DNA of 64,000 bases from Pterobdella sp. o SKG-2022 (GCA_964035795.1 OZ038326.1:3751259-3815258), one strand, 5' to 3'. Numbered from the stretch's first letter, positions 40,147 through 53,608 are shown. Made by a program: numbers and translations. Notes: generated by a model from the sequence alone, not told the origin.

Positions 40147-43100
40147 CTAGAAAGGTCTTCCACGGCCTCTACCCATGGGAGCAGATGGACCATCAACTGT
40201 AGATTTTGGATTTTTGACAGTTTCATCAACGGAAAGAACGAGGCAAGCGGCTTCTGAAGCTGCAGTCAAGGCATTAATCTTGACGAGAGAAGGCTCCCAC
40301 ACACAAGCTTCGAAGTTGTCTGAGATGCCCTCAGCGTTAATATCCACTCCATACCATTTGCCTCCTTGAGCGTGTTTTTGACGCAGTTTATTCAAGACGT
40401 TTGTGGCGTCAAAACCAGCATTATCGCACAACTGTCTGGGTATCACTTCTAAAGCTTTAGCCATGCAACTGATGAGTAATTGTTCCTTGCCAGGGACTGT
40501 GCGTGAGTAATCTCTCAAATACTTGCTCAATTCCATCTCTATGGCTCCTCCCCCTGATATGTTGTATAAATCTCATTATGCGTGCATATCAGTATATTTT
40601 GAAATTTTATTTCATTTAGACACCATGAAACTATAAAAATAACACTAAAAATTTTACCTGCGACGACTGCGTCGTTTTTGATGGTCCTGCGCACAATCAT
40701 GATGGCGTCATGCAGGGACCTTGTTGATCAAGTCATCATCAATTACTACCCACGTAATCACTCATTTAATAATTATACGAAAGATTTAAATTACATGTGA
40801 ATAAAAACAAAAAAAATCAGTTTTTTTATATATTACATTGAGTAAACACTAAGCCTTCGGACATTCACTGGATATCATCATCAAACAACCTATAAAGCTG
40901 AAATAATATAGAAACATTAGAAGCACCTTTCAGTCTCCTCAATAAACTGCTCAGCCCCTCCTCTCAAAATGAGGGTACATGTTCGAGCCTTGGGACATCC
41001 CTGGAACAAGTTGTACCTGGGCCAAGTATATAATATATTACTTTATGATTACAGTTGCATCAACTTGAAGATTTTTTAGATCAAATAATTATAAAAACAA
41101 AAACATTGTCAAAATCGTTTACATGCATTTTCATGCTAAAATGTTGAACAAAAAAAATGAAATAAATGAACAAAAAAATACAACCCCCCTATACAAAACA
41201 ACCACCAACACACGCACACCTCTCGCCTCCAATCTGCATCTCTTCAAACAGCTCACAACTGCCAAGCACATCAGTCCTGAGGGATGATACAGATGATTGG
41301 ATAGAACCACCACAAGCAAACATTGTTCTCTTCAAATCTTCCTCTGTTACCCTCCCTGCACAGAACATATCCCTGATGTGGGTAGATTGGTGGTTGAGAT
41401 TATATGAATGATGATGGTGGTGTATATGTATATGTTGGTTTGCGTGGTGGGTGGGCATTGAATAAATATATGTAATTGGCGAATTTTCTATGTGTGCTTA
41501 TGCTCATGTGAATGTATGTGGTAAAAACAAACCTATCAGCAAAGAACTGGGTAGCAACATCACCAATGGGCAGCTTGGATAGAACCACCTTTGCTCCACT
41601 CTGGTGTAGCTTGTGCAACTTGTCATACAAGATGTTCCACTCTGCATCAACCACTGCCTGGTACTCCTGGTTAGAGGTTAGCATGCCTGTGATTTTATCA
41701 AATTCTTTACATACAATAAGTAAATAAATTTGACATTCAATTACATTTAGTTTTAGCATTAATATATATTTGTGCTATGATAAATATGAATGAGAATTTT
41801 TATATCAACTGATCAATATTTCATTAAATATATTATAATTTAAATATTGAAAAATAAATAAAAGCACCTTGACAGAGTCAACCCTGATCTCAGCATTATC
41901 CTTCTCAGCCTTCAACTCAAGCTCAATGTTCAGCAGAGCTATCTTAGGGTTGGAGTACTTCTTTGGCTGCATCTCAAAGCCTGCATAACTGAATGTCTTC
42001 TTGAAGGCTACTCCGTGAATCAATTTTGAATCCTTGTGGAAGAGATGTGTTGAAATTGATTTTCACACAAATTAGCTGATAAAAACCTTATACAAAGACT
42101 TATAACAATGATATTTTATTTATTTATTCAAACTTAATTTTTGAAAAAAATAGTAAAAACAATGTCTATTGCAAATAAATTTTGCCCATTGTTTTTTTTC
42201 AGTGGCAGCAATTCTTATTTAATGCAAATTTTCCAGGTTATTTGAATTAATATTGAAAAATTTGAGATTTTTTTGTGGAACAGAGACTAAAATGGTTTTT
42301 GGTCGGCCTTGAGTTGGTTTTTTTTGAAACGTGGAAATATGCATCCATTGATGTGTGTCGGCAAGTTTGAAATCAGTTTCAGCATGTAACAATCATATCA
42401 AAACAATATATTTTAAGCTAAAAAAAAACTAAAATTGATATTTTAAAAATCATTCAACAAAATACCAATATAAGAAACCCATATGTAACATTGAGACACA
42501 AAGAAACAGATAAATAATACAAAATTGCAGTACATTTTTGTCATGAAGAAAATATTTTAATAAGCAAACCTCAAGGGCTCCACCATTGACTTTTTTGATG
42601 CCAATCATATCAAGGGGAAGAAGGTCATCGAGTGAGGTAACTGCTTCAACCACCATGTCAGCAAAGAAGTCCTTCTGATGGGCCACTAGTTTGGAACTCA
42701 ATGATGTTGATGCACACCTCTTGAGCAGCTCCTTGTGGTCTCTGTTTGGAGATTTGTTGTTGTTGGGCATGAAAGAAAAATTTGTTAATTGAATGATCAC
42801 GCTATATCAATAAGAAATGCAACAAAGTCAATGAGTATGTAAGTTTTTTTTATTAAATGAAAACACTATACAAAAATCAATAAAAACGTCAAATAAAATA
42901 AACAAAGATAAACTATTAAAAAAATCAAACAGAAAACACAAATTCCTAGATAACCAACCCAGATGCATCCTTGATCTTCACTGCCACTTCCCTTATCTTG
43001 GCACATGCCTGGTGCCAATAAAATTAAATTTTATGCTTTTTTGATTTGACTTGAATGATTAGAAATTTCTATGGTGAAATACTCAAAAAACACACATTTT

Positions 43101-43826
43101 ATTTAATGTTATACTATACTTATATGCATAATAAAATGTTTCATAAATAAACAACTCAACAGGACAGACCAGGGTTGTGGCTCTTCTAAAAGCTCTGATG
43201 ACCACTTGGGGATGCACCCCTTCTTCGATGAATGACTTGCTCAACTTCAAAAACTCCCCTGCCAATAACACCACGCTTGTTGTGCCATCTCCAACCTTTT
43301 ATGATGTGTAATGGTATTTGCTAGATTATAGCAGATTGAAAAGAGTACCATTATTAAATATGTGTAAAAATTGAAATAAATATGTTGATATAATTGAGTA
43401 GCAATGAAAAAAAAACTGAAATGTGATAAAAATAACCTCAGCATCTTGAGATTTGGCAATCTCCACTAAAGTCTTAGCAGCAGGATGCACAACATCCAGC
43501 AATTTCATGATGGTGGCACCATCATTTGAAATCGTTGCTTTACCTGATTTTTGATTCAGCTTATGTAATCTACAAGTTTTTACAATTTTCTTAAAAGTAT
43601 AATTATTTTATTTAAAATTAAATAAAAAAGAAATGTTGAGAAATTTTTATTTATTATTGTTCAACTTCTCACCGTGGTTATCAACCACAAGTTTGTCCAT
43701 GCCTCGTGGCCCCAGAGTACTCCTGACGGCATCGACAATAGCCTGACAGGCATTTATATTGCTGATAAGTTGAGGTTTTCCTTGGCTGGAGTCTGTCCCC
43801 TCTTTCAACAAGATTATCGGCGCTTG
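40147..43826 (-). CDS. CCT7: T-complex protein 1 subunit eta (chaperonin CCT7)
   Basis: Eleven exons give 539 residues after the initiator: 43826-43673, 43543-43437, 43295-43170, 43008-42959, 42741-42570, 42032-41868, 41666-41533, 41372-41220, 41016-40927, 40719-40658, 40553-40147. The phases are continuous and the length fits the family (human 543). Landmarks in order: [55 protein letters not shown] (ATP site), [84 protein letters not shown] and a C-terminal GRGRGRPF. It is one of eight subunits of the cytosolic TRiC/CCT ring that folds actin and tubulin. The residue before QAPIILL must be Met, spliced on from a tiny upstream exon (acceptor ...catag|CAAGCG) that I could not place. The gene is head-to-head with APRT. 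Confidence 0.96.
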
Positions 43827-44728
43827 CTATGTATATGTATTTAAATTATTTTTTAGACAGATTTTCCAAGTACTTAGTTTTTTTGCAATTGAGACTAGTA
43901 ATAAGTAAAATAAATTACAGATCTGATTATATTCAAAGAAATATGCAGTCATGCAACAATATAGAATATTATCGCTCAAGTTAAAATTTACTTAACTAAG
44001 GAATAAAATGTGATATAAACAATAAAATGAAAAACTCGTAACAAAAATTATGATTTCTATAATGGTTTAAATTTAAACAAAAGCGAAAAAACCATAATTT
44101 AAGTCCGGAATATTCTGTAGCAACGATTAATAGAGCAAAGAGCTATATAAAAATAATTAATATAATTCTGTTTAAAGTCTTTTGGAAAAGTTTAATTGAA
44201 CCTAAAAAATTAATTTAGTTTTCAAAAAATTTGTTTTTGTTTTGTATTGAAATTGCAAAAAAATATTTTAATAAAACTATTTTTTACTTTTCGCAGACTT
44301 GAAGTCTATTGGGTGTAAGTTTTTAAAGTTCACCGATTATAGAAGAAAAGTGCTCAGAGTCTTTTGGCTTTCAAATAAAAGTTTGCATATTCAGTTAGAA
44401 ATTCCATGAAAAATTTTTTGCAAATTTTTATAAAATTATATTTAAAACTTTCAATAAAATATTTTTGGAATATAGTTTACTACACAAAAGTTTAATATCT
44501 TTTTAATAATTCAAAAATTATTTTTCATGGTTTTGTATTATCGACGGAATAAGTTTTCAGCAAAAAAAATGACACAGGTTTTAAGGCTGTCAGATGTATT
44601 ATATGTGGCGAGTGAATAGCCATAAAAAGAAAAAAATTGTTAATGATAGTAGGAAAAGCCACTTGTTGAATAAATTAATTTGTTTTTTCATAACAATTTG
44701 GATATATCATAATTTTAAGGACAAAAAA
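43827..44728. promoter_or_regulatory. divergent promoter region, CCT7 / APRT
   Basis: About 900 bases separate the first recognised CCT7 exon (minus) from the APRT start (plus). The missing CCT7 initiator exon must lie here; an ATG at about 44099 on the minus strand followed by gt is one weak candidate. No core promoter motif is distinctive. Confidence 0.4.
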
Positions 44729-45640
44729 ATGTTGACTAAAGCAGTAAAATTACAAAAAATAAAAGATGCTTTCAAATCATACAAAGATTTCCCAAAACCT
44801 GGTATTACATTCAGGTAAGTTATGAAATTAATTTTCTTATTTAAGCTATTTGTTCATTCATCCAATTACTATTATTTTTTCAAAAATTATAATTCTTTTC
44901 AACCTTATAATCATTATCATATCAAAACTCCACAATAACAGAGATATCTTTCCTGTTTTGAGAGACCCAGTATTATATGATGACTTGTTGAATATTATGG
45001 CTGAAGAAATCAAAGTCAAATGCCCAAAACCAGATGCTATTCTAGGCCTCGAATCTAGAGGATTTTTGTTTGCACCCTCACTTGCTCTGAAAATGAAAAC
45101 AGCTTTTGTGCCTGTACGCAAGGCTGGAAAACTCCCAGGAGAAACATTTTCATATGCTTATGAGCTTGAGTATGGAAAGGATACCATAGAGATAGGAAAG
45201 GATAGTTTGAAGCAGGGTGCCAATGTGGTTATTGTGGATGACCTGCTAGCCACTGGAGGTTTTGTATCTCAGTCTATTATATATTGTTTTGAAAAATTTA
45301 TTGTTTAATTAGGATTAATTGTGTTCTTAAATAATTTTTTTTCAAGTTATGAAATTAATTATTTGATTCTTTACTATTTTTTCATTAAGTTATTTTTTGT
45401 TATTCACGAACAAGTGCATCGCTAATCTAGGTGACCTATATTATACCCAATTACTGAACCATGTATAGCAGTATGTTCTAATTATTATGTAATATACATA
45501 CAGGGACGCTGAAAGCATGCTTGGAACTGATGAAGCAAGCAAAGGTTAATGTGTGTTGCTGTTGTGTCGTTGTGAGTCTGCTGGAATTCAAGTCCAAACA
45601 CCACTTCAATGTTCCTCATATATCCCTTTTTGAGTTTTAA
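44729..45640 (+). CDS. APRT: adenine phosphoribosyltransferase
   Basis: Three exons, 44729-44814, 44942-45258 and 45504-45640, give 179 residues (human 180). Exon 1 ends in DFPKPGITF, the conserved start of APRT; exon 2 has LESRGFLFAPSLA, VRKAGKLPG and YELEYGKD, then the PRPP-binding loop VVIVDDLLATGG, completed in exon 3 by TLKACLEL. The C-terminus ends in PHISLFEF where human has a PFFSLLQYE type end. The enzyme makes AMP from adenine and PRPP in the cytosol (purine salvage). An upstream in-frame ATG at 44594 would add 45 Lys-rich residues absent from the family, so 44729 is preferred. A GG dinucleotide split across intron 2 restores the loop Gly-Gly-Thr. Confidence 0.96.
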
Positions 45641-46771
45641 CATAAATTCACGTTGGCTTTTCGATTTTTTGGAAGTTTTTTGTCTCTTATGTTTTTATGG
45701 TTTAATTTTTCGATTTTTTCAAATTTATTTTTTATATTTATTCTTAAAGTTAGCTATTTTCTCAACACCTCTTTAAAGTTCATATACCAGTTATGAAGTT
45801 CATATATCAGTTGTGATTCATTGTCTTGTGAATATATGGTTTTAAGCAATGTTTTTTTTGATTTTCAGGAATTAAATAGCTTTTGGTAGCCAATATAATA
45901 TAAGATTATCGGCATGTTGTTTTCAAGGAAAACTTTATTTTTATTTGAGTATTTTGTTTTTTTTTATTTTTTATAAAAATATACCTTTTTGTTCAAAAGT
46001 TTATTTTTTCAAAACTTTCTATCAAACAGTTTTTTAATCTTTTTTTAGCAAATAAATTTATTTTAAAACTGCTTCGTTTTGCAGTTTATAAAGAAAAAAA
46101 TGACTCGTTATATTAAACTTTATTTTGACAGATTAGCTACAAAAATTTTTTTACTGCTTTGAATTTTTGAATATCTCATTTCTTCATCAAATTTAGCTTA
46201 GTTTATAATTCCTATCTATTATTGCTAGAACTTCGGTTATTAAGATCAGCCAAGAATAACTCAAGTTGTTTTCAAGCCTAAGAAACCATTGACCAATCAT
46301 AAGCCAACAAGTGGATATATATATATATAATTAAAATCATACAAGTCAATAACAATATGACCATAGGGGTTTGAATTTTATGAGCTTATATACATTATCA
46401 ACCAATCGAATTTTTTTAAGGGACGTTTTCCTTTCCCAAGGGCTAAACTCATAAGTCTTTCCTTTCGTTTTCTGATAATCATCACTTCCAGTGCAAGACT
46501 TTCGGCTTTATCAATTTTTACTGCATTCTAAACCTTTTGAGTATTTTTTCATCTGTTTTTATGCTACTATGACTAGATTTTCGTCAAACATTCAGTTTTG
46601 TTGTCAATTCAGTTAATATTAGTTTATATAAATTCGATGGAAAAGTTTAAAAACTTAGTCAAAAGATAAAATAGATTTTTGGAATTTGAAATAAATTTTA
46701 TTTAACATCAACACTTAATTTTAAAAAATTTTGTTAATATTCAAAAAAATTTTAAGCCAATTTCTTATTTT
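45641..46771. other. intergenic between convergent APRT and metalloprotease genes
   Basis: Mostly T-rich AT sequence. Bases 46419-46450 (GTTTTCCTTTCCCAAGGGCT) resemble the 3' untranslated end of the RTE element at 36283-36310, so a short relic of that family may lie here. No gene is seen. Confidence 0.45.
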
Positions 46772-49700
46772 CTAATATTTCTTCACAACACAACGGAAGT
46801 GTCTGCACCAAGCTCCGTTGCTACAAGTAGTGCCTGGAAGAGCTCTTTGGTTTCCTTTTTTCAAGCATCTTCCATTGCCAACATCACAAAACATGTTTTC
46901 GCAAGCGTCTATTAAGCTCTGCGGACCATTCTAAAAATTTTTTATATCGTTCAACTAATTTATTTAAGCAATTGAGATATAATTTTTTTAGATTATACGG
47001 ACTTCATTAAATACATCATATGAATTGTGAAAAATAATTCTAATACACTTTTCTATCGTATCTAGATGAATCTGAATAAAATAAATCTCACAAAGCAAAA
47101 CTTGGAGTTAGGTCCATATAACGTTTTGCATTGGAAATCAATACCATATTTCTGGCCTGGAAACTCCCTGAGAAAGTCATCAGTATTGGGGTCTGCGTGG
47201 TTGGCTGGGTTCATGAGACAGTTTCTGTTTTCCCTTTAGAATCAATTGAATGAGTATAAAATAGTGGCCAAAATTTGCGATAAAGTTCAAATAGGAAACA
47301 CTAGGAAAAGGTAATTTTCATTATTCATGAAAGCCTATTTGTTTTTTCAAAATCATTTAAACTGCTTCATAGGATAAATAGACTCACTTAGTCATCTTGT
47401 TCAAATGTCGGATCATGTACTTGACAGAACACATAGAAAATGTGTGAGAATTGATGAGTTTTTGACCTGTCACTTCTGTACTGACTGCAGCCATGATAAA
47501 CTGATCTTCTTCTCTGCAATTTTTCCCCAAATCACCCTCACCATCATGCTCTACCCCAAGGCTTGTCGGAGAAGCAGGGTTGTTTTAAATCATTGTCAGT
47601 GTATCATGGTTATGTGCTTAACAAGTAGTTTACTCAAAATTTTGAAAAATTCTAATAGTATATATAAATAATTTACCTCATTATTTGTATAAAACTTCTC
47701 TGTTTTTTATTTTTAACTTTTTTTCAACTACGTTAATTTGATCTTTGAAACATAGATTTTATAGAATTCAAACGGTAAATAAAAACGCAATATAATAAAA
47801 CAAAGTCTTTTTCCACCTGTGGCCAACTTCATGAGCAATGGTTTGAATGAATGAGAAGTGACCCAAATCCTTAACAATGCCTACACCTCCAATGGTACAG
47901 ACTGCAGATAAGTAAGCAATTCCTTGGGTTGAGCCCATATCCAGACTGTGTGTGTGTTCATACCATTGTAAGAAATAAGTTCAAGAAACTCCAAATATCT
48001 CTGAGTTATTTTTTTTTTATTCGCATAAAATACTGTAGAAAAAGCGTTTATATATCTTGTCTAAATATTTTTTTTCAAGACATATATATGCAGATAATCT
48101 TAAATCCTATCGTCGGACCGTATAGCAAAGCTGTTAGAGCACTAGATCGTCTAAAGTTACAGGGCTCGGTACCTTGTAGAGCCGACTATAAGAACCTTTT
48201 CCTAGTGTGTTATCGCTACATTAAAGTTTAGCAAGCGCTTTATAGTACAAAATTACATTATTTTAGAACTTTAGGATGTAGACAAACCCAGTAAAAAGAA
48301 CGATAACGTCGTAACGCGGAAAACCTTTTTCACTGCCTCCTTTGCTTTTTACGTATTCTCTAAATGCAGTCAAACCTTGTTCGCCTTCCAAGTTAACTCC
48401 GTCAAAACTTAGGTCAGTCACAAAAGCTGAGTGTCTTTGTTTCTGAGGTTATAAATACTTTTAATGGTTTCAAAAATAACTCTGTTAATTGAAAAATAAA
48501 TTTTTCATGTCTCAAAAGTATATTGAAACTAGTCGTGAAAAAATATCTTCCTTACATCGGCTACGAAAAAACCGGCGATTTTGAAAACAATTGCAAAACC
48601 CTTTTGTCTTATGGTTTTGTACTGATCATTCACCTAAAATTTTTATTATTTTTATATTATAAAAAATATACAGTTAAATCATTGAGTACCCCATTTACGG
48701 CATGTGAGTAGTAAAACCTTATATGCTGAATGGCTCGACGTTTATCATTTTTGCTGTAACTCAGCCATCTGTAAAAGTGGTTCAGGTCTTTAGGAAATTG
48801 AAATGCATTTGGTAGGTTAATGGCATTAAAGAATATATCGAAAACGTTCTAATTTAAAAACTTTGTTTAAGTCCGAAGACTGGATTTCAAAAATTTTGAG
48901 AACTGTAAAATTTAAAAAAACTATTAAAAATTTGTATGAAAATTTTAAAATTAATATAATTGAATTAAAACGTAAAACAAGAAATCACCTTTTAAATATA
49001 ACGTAGTCAATATAGCAGAAAATCTCAACAGTGTAAACCATCACATCACCAGACATCTGTTTCGCGATTCTCCCTTCTAGCTCAGTGATTGAATTTGTAT
49101 TATTACCCTGGATCACTGGCTCGTCATTGGTCGGTTTTTGGTTAATTTCGTCATTGATGGTGTTGTCTTGATCTTCGTTATTATCTATGATATATATATA
49201 TATTTATTTACATAGTTTAAATTTACTAAATTTGGTATATAAATTATTGTAAAAAAAAACAATACTAATAAAAACTCAAATAAATTCAATCATTGATGAA
49301 CTAATATAGAAAAATCAATAAATACTAAAGATAGGACCATCAGGTTGGTTCAGATTGAGACTTGGCTGCGCTAATGTGAAATGATAAAAAAATTTTTAGC
49401 CCAAACCTGCGGTATAAGCAGGCACATTTTTGAAGACCAAATATTTTATTTTTCTTTGAACATAGGTGAAAGCAGGTTCAATTTTCTGCTTTGAAAGTTT
49501 ATTCATGTCTTCTGGATAGACTTCATATTCATCGTCTTCGAACTGGAATTCTCCATACTGGATTTTAATGGATTTGTAGTTTATTATAATGGTGAAATGT
49601 TGTTTAGTGATGAAGAATGAAAATGAATTACAAAGATTTTTCAAATTATGCTTTGAGAATTTTTCTATAGTTTAATTGGCCTGAAACAATGTTAGCTCGT

Positions 49701-50665
49701 TAAGTTTGTTTGGAATTGCACAGACTTTCTAAAAAAAATGATTTTAAACTAGAATTTAAATTGAATTATATCCTAGGTGAAATAAAATAACTGAATTTCA
49801 AAGTTTTAATTCAATCTAGTAATTTTCATTCCATACCATTAATGTATTTTCTGTGTTAAAAAAACAATAAAATACTTGTACAACACACATATTGCATTCT
49901 TGGTTTACTCCCTTCACAGCTGAACATAACGGTGAATGAAGCTTGCATATCCACGTTCACATAGTTCCCGAAATACTGAATACAGTTTTTGATAGAAGTT
50001 TCAAATAGTTTAATACATGTCTTTGGTGTAAACCCCATATTATATAAGTAAATACTTGTGGTGAAAAACTTTAGTGAAATCAAAGAAAAATTTTTAATTT
50101 TCAAATTGAGTTTCATAAAGATTGTAAAAAGCCTTTAATTGATTCTTCAGTATTTGAATCTTACCGAATTGGGCACTTGTTCAACGAATCCTTTTTTTGT
50201 ATCGTTCAAACCCTGCACTTCATTGTCCTCTACAATGTTCGACTTTGCCAGAGGTATTTCTACAGTCTTATCTAACTTGATTTTCAGCGTGATTGAATTA
50301 TCTAATTTTTTTTCAGCTTTTTCCTCTATGGATAATAATTTAAATACATTTGTTGATGTTTTTTTATTTGTCAAAAACAGAGGATTTTAAAAATACGTTT
50401 GTTACAGTATAAAATACTATCTTTGAAATCCTCATTTTTTGACTAATATAAAAAAATTGAAAAATACAAGATATTTACAAAGCCATTAAATGAATTTTCA
50501 ATACAGAAATAATTGATTGGAAAACATGACTAAAGCTGAAAAATAAAAGATAATACGAAAAAAACAAAATTAATAATTACTGCATGTCTTTCTCCCCTTT
50601 TTCTTTGCTCCAGAAGTTAGCGCTAAGACTAAAAGACAGAAAAAAGTAAACTTAGCAATATTCAT
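46772..50665 (-). CDS. secreted M12B (ADAM/ADAMTS-like) zinc metalloprotease
   Basis: Twelve exons give 531 residues, exactly in frame: 50665-50581, 50325-50165, 49975-49889, 49557-49407, 49184-48989, 48768-48690, 48633-48556, 48442-48288, 47945-47817, 47561-47388, 47233-47092, 46930-46772. Exon 1 is a signal peptide (FTFFCLLVLALTSGA). Exons 2-4 form the propeptide (ITLKIKL...; YGEFQFEDDEYEVYP matches the G.f...EY.I.P end of M12B propeptides). The catalytic domain follows: VEIFCYIDYVIFKRW, FYYSHAVNGVNDQY, DVIVLFTGLDMGS, then HEVGHSLGVEHD (zinc His triad and catalytic Glu) and the Met-turn region CREEDQFIMAAV. After it come an ADAMTS-like disintegrin piece (FPGQKYGIDFQC) and a short Cys-rich module (PGTTCSNGAWCRHFRCV). 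There is no thrombospondin repeat and no membrane anchor, so it is secreted. Substrate unknown. A SINE lies in intron 8. Confidence 0.85.
48113..48268 (+). repeat. tRNA-derived SINE, copy C
   Basis: Has a tRNA-like head (CGTATAGCAAAGCTG, GTTAGAGCAC), a diverged T-arm (AGGGCTCGGTACC) and the family tail (CGCTACATTAAAGTTTAG, GCGCTTTATAG). It lies inverted within intron 8 of the metalloprotease gene. Confidence 0.6.
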
Positions 50666-51644
50666 TTTCACTCTAAAACCCGAAACCTGAAATGTTTCTT
50701 ATAAAGAAAAGTTCGAAAGCAATTAAGGTGTGTATTTTGTTGACACTTGGGTGAAAATAGAAAATAATTATCAAGTTTTTTATCGATTGGTGGGTTTAGA
50801 ATCTGGTTATAATAATTGCGTAATTAACCTACCAATGTAAAATTTTCTTTTTTTAGTTTTTTTTAAATTTTTTAAATTGATTCTTTTGAGAAAATGTTGT
50901 TTTTTGAATTATTTTAAAAATATATTTATTTTTTTATTAAACTAATTAATTTAAAAAACAAAAACTTTATAATTTTCATTCAATTTTCGAAACATCAAAT
51001 AAATCGGAAAAAACTATCAGATCAATAACAATAAACAGTTGAAACTCCCAAACATAATCGTTAGAAAAGCTTCCATTATGGTGTCTTCCCTTTCTACTAT
51101 TTATCTAATATTTTTTTCCCAGTTGACAAATTAAAATAGATTCTTTGTATTTTTGTTTGTTAAGTTTTTTATTGTAATTGAATATCGTTTTTTTAGTCAA
51201 ACTTTTTGATAATTAACAGAAGGGTTGAAATTAATAGGCTTTTCCTATTCGATATAAGTGAACTCAATGGCTTCGAAATTTATTAATTCACCAAGCTTTT
51301 CTATTTGTTGAAAAGTAAATTATTTTTTCATCCAATTTCTACATGATTGAAATTTCGCAGTTTAAATTAATATTTCAATTTTCATGTTAATTTCTCCACA
51401 TCATTGTATTGCTGACTCAGGACTTGAAGGTCAATATAAAAGTAGATTTTTTTTTCAAAATTTAGGTTTTTATTCTACACAACAAACCAAATAAATATTT
51501 TAATGAAACTCTTTTACTATGTAAACATTTTAAGTATTTCCCCATGTTGAGTCCATAAAAAACAGAAATGTTTCATCAAATTTAAAATTTCATATAACCA
51601 TGACTGATTCATCTATTAATTCAAAAATCATTATCAAAATATTT
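50666..51644. other. intergenic, metalloprotease promoter side
   Basis: AT-rich spacer between the metalloprotease start and the stop codon of the first propeptide-only gene. I see no ORF resembling the catalytic exons here, so the small gene is not simply an unspliced upstream part of the protease. Confidence 0.5.
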
Positions 51645-53024
51645 CTATGAGTCTTTAATGGCATCATCATTGAAGAAGACAAACCTATGATTAATCCCGT
51701 CAATTTGAAGCACATCGTAATCTTCGCCATACTGTTTCAGCGTCGGCATTATTCCTATGTATTCCCCATAGAAATACCCGACACCATACTGTTGGGGATG
51801 TATTATGGTATTCTCTTTTTTTTGTTAGTTTATTGTATTAATTTTCGGTATTAGTTCCATGGTATAGGTATTATTTTTATAGTATTATTCTTCAGATATT
51901 AGTTCTATGATACTACTATTTTGGTATTAGTTCATGGTATTACTCTTGGTATTATTTTTATGGCATAATTTCGTAATGGTTTCGCTTTTATTAAATGCAT
52001 TTATAATTTCATCATTAATTCAATATTAATAAAAAATTTTAAAAATTCAAATTTTGTCTATTTGTCTTACTTTTCAAAAGCGTCTATTTAGTTTAGTAAA
52101 GAATATCAAAATAAATATAATCTGCCTCAAATCAAAGCTCTTACTTACTATCACTATTGTCCCATCGCCACCACTGTTATATACTCACGTAGTATGCCTG
52201 GGGGTCTTTGTCTTCGAAGATTTGCCTTGACATGTAATAGGTGAAACCACTGACTGATCTCAAATACATGCTCACCTTTGGGGAATTTGTAAAATATTGT
52301 TTAAATAGTTCAAAGATTAAATTTGAAAATAAAATAATTTTAATGGATGAGATTTTTATAGATTTATAATTCATTCATAAAAAGTTTGGAATATAGATAG
52401 ATACAAACCCCATTAGTTTTTGTTTTATTGTATCTTTATAAAGCTAACTTGTTTAACTAAGTTGAAATAAGAAAAATTATCATATTCTCCAACTATCTTT
52501 TTAATACACACTCACAAAAATTTCAACACTAACAGATAACTACCAAAATCTTAGCATTTCTCCCACAATCAAACCTCAGACTTAGCTCCGCACATCTTGT
52601 AAGGCCCGGGTACAACTGTCGCTAAAATCTTTTTTATGACTGGATCTGAAATACGCTCGGGTTTTATCTGTACACAATTATCTCTTTTATATGTTCCTTG
52701 CCAAAACACAGTGTGCGTAAACTCGTAGTATGCTTGAACTGAGGGTATGAGGTGTTGGAGTGTTTGATTCATTTATTAGCTTCGAGGGTGATATGGCTGT
52801 TTTGGGTTTATGGTTATAGTAATTGTAATGCTTTTAGTATTAAATGATACTGCAAGATAATCTATATAAATTAAATGCTTATTTAATTTAAAAGCACTAT
52901 CAAAGATTGTTTCAAACACTAACCAATTATTATCAATCATGTTCATAATTATGAAAATGAAAACTAGTTATAAGTGACCTTGTAGGAACAAAAGCAACAA
53001 AACGAAGACTATCTTGCATGCCAT
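51645..53024 (-). CDS. small secreted protein, M12B propeptide-like only (gene 1)
   Basis: Four exons, 53024-52979, 52738-52575, 52275-52189 and 51788-51645, give 146 residues exactly in frame. Exon 1 is a signal peptide (MACKIVFVLLLLFLQ). Exons 2-4 correspond one to one with propeptide exons 2-4 of the neighbouring metalloprotease: the same phases (1, 0, 0), the same 87-nt third exon, and the shared YG..YFYGEYIGIMP / YGEFQFEDDEYEVYP block at the start of exon 4. Exon 4 then ends with a stop instead of continuing into a catalytic domain. Exon 2 ends with PYKMCGAKSE, reminiscent of the PKMCG cysteine switch of snake and mammalian M12B propeptides, although it lies earlier in the chain than the switch normally does. 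Function unknown; a free prodomain could bind or inhibit a protease (inference). Confidence 0.65.
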
Positions 53025-53608
53025 GGGAATGGGAGACCTTGGTTTTAGAGAGCTTACTTGGGCAATTTCTGTTTTTATATCTATGCGTTCAACCTCTGAA
53101 CAACGATATCAAAACCCTTAATGAATTTTAATGGCTTTTTTACATATACTCAAAATTTTTTGAAGTAGTTTACATGGGTTAAAGATAGTTTTATTCTGAT
53201 TTGGTACTAATTCTGTATAATTGATTGCTTTTGTATGTTGAGATGCAACTTCAAGTGGGTGGAAATTATTTCATGCTTAAATCTTTCAAGTCGATGATTG
53301 TTTTACATAGTTGTATTGATTGGTCAGTTTAGTGAAAGATTTTAGGTTTTTTAAACAAAAAATTTCGATAATTTTTTCACAAAACTTTTTTAAGGCTAGT
53401 TAATGACTTATTAAATCCAAAATAAATTTTTGGCATAAAAATCACAAATTAGCGTGGTTCTGGATTTTATTACGTAGACTAACGTCTTAACAAAGGGAGC
53501 TTTTCTCTTATACCAAAAAATAACTTCCAAGTAAACACTTTTTTCATTAAATAATTAATTTGAAAGAGTAAAATATTTAACCAAAGATGGATAAATAGAA
53601 TTCTAAAA
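53025..53608. other. spacer between propeptide-only genes
   Basis: AT-rich with no recognised feature; it should hold the promoter of gene 1 and the 3' UTR of gene 2. Confidence 0.5.

Noticed and set aside
44594..44728. N-terminal extension of APRT from an upstream ATG
   Set aside because: It adds 45 Lys-rich residues not found in the family; the ATG at 44729 gives the expected length.
48769..48860. Longer version of metalloprotease exon 6
   Set aside because: The frame is open, but only the acceptor at 48769 joins in phase and gives the family-like FKRWLSYSK sequence.
52740..52810. Start of small gene 1 at the ATG at 52772, or via the acceptor at about 52796
   Set aside because: Stops lie upstream of that ATG in the same frame, and the alternative acceptor gives a frame that stops. 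The acceptor at 52739 joins the signal-peptide exon in phase and keeps the family alignment.
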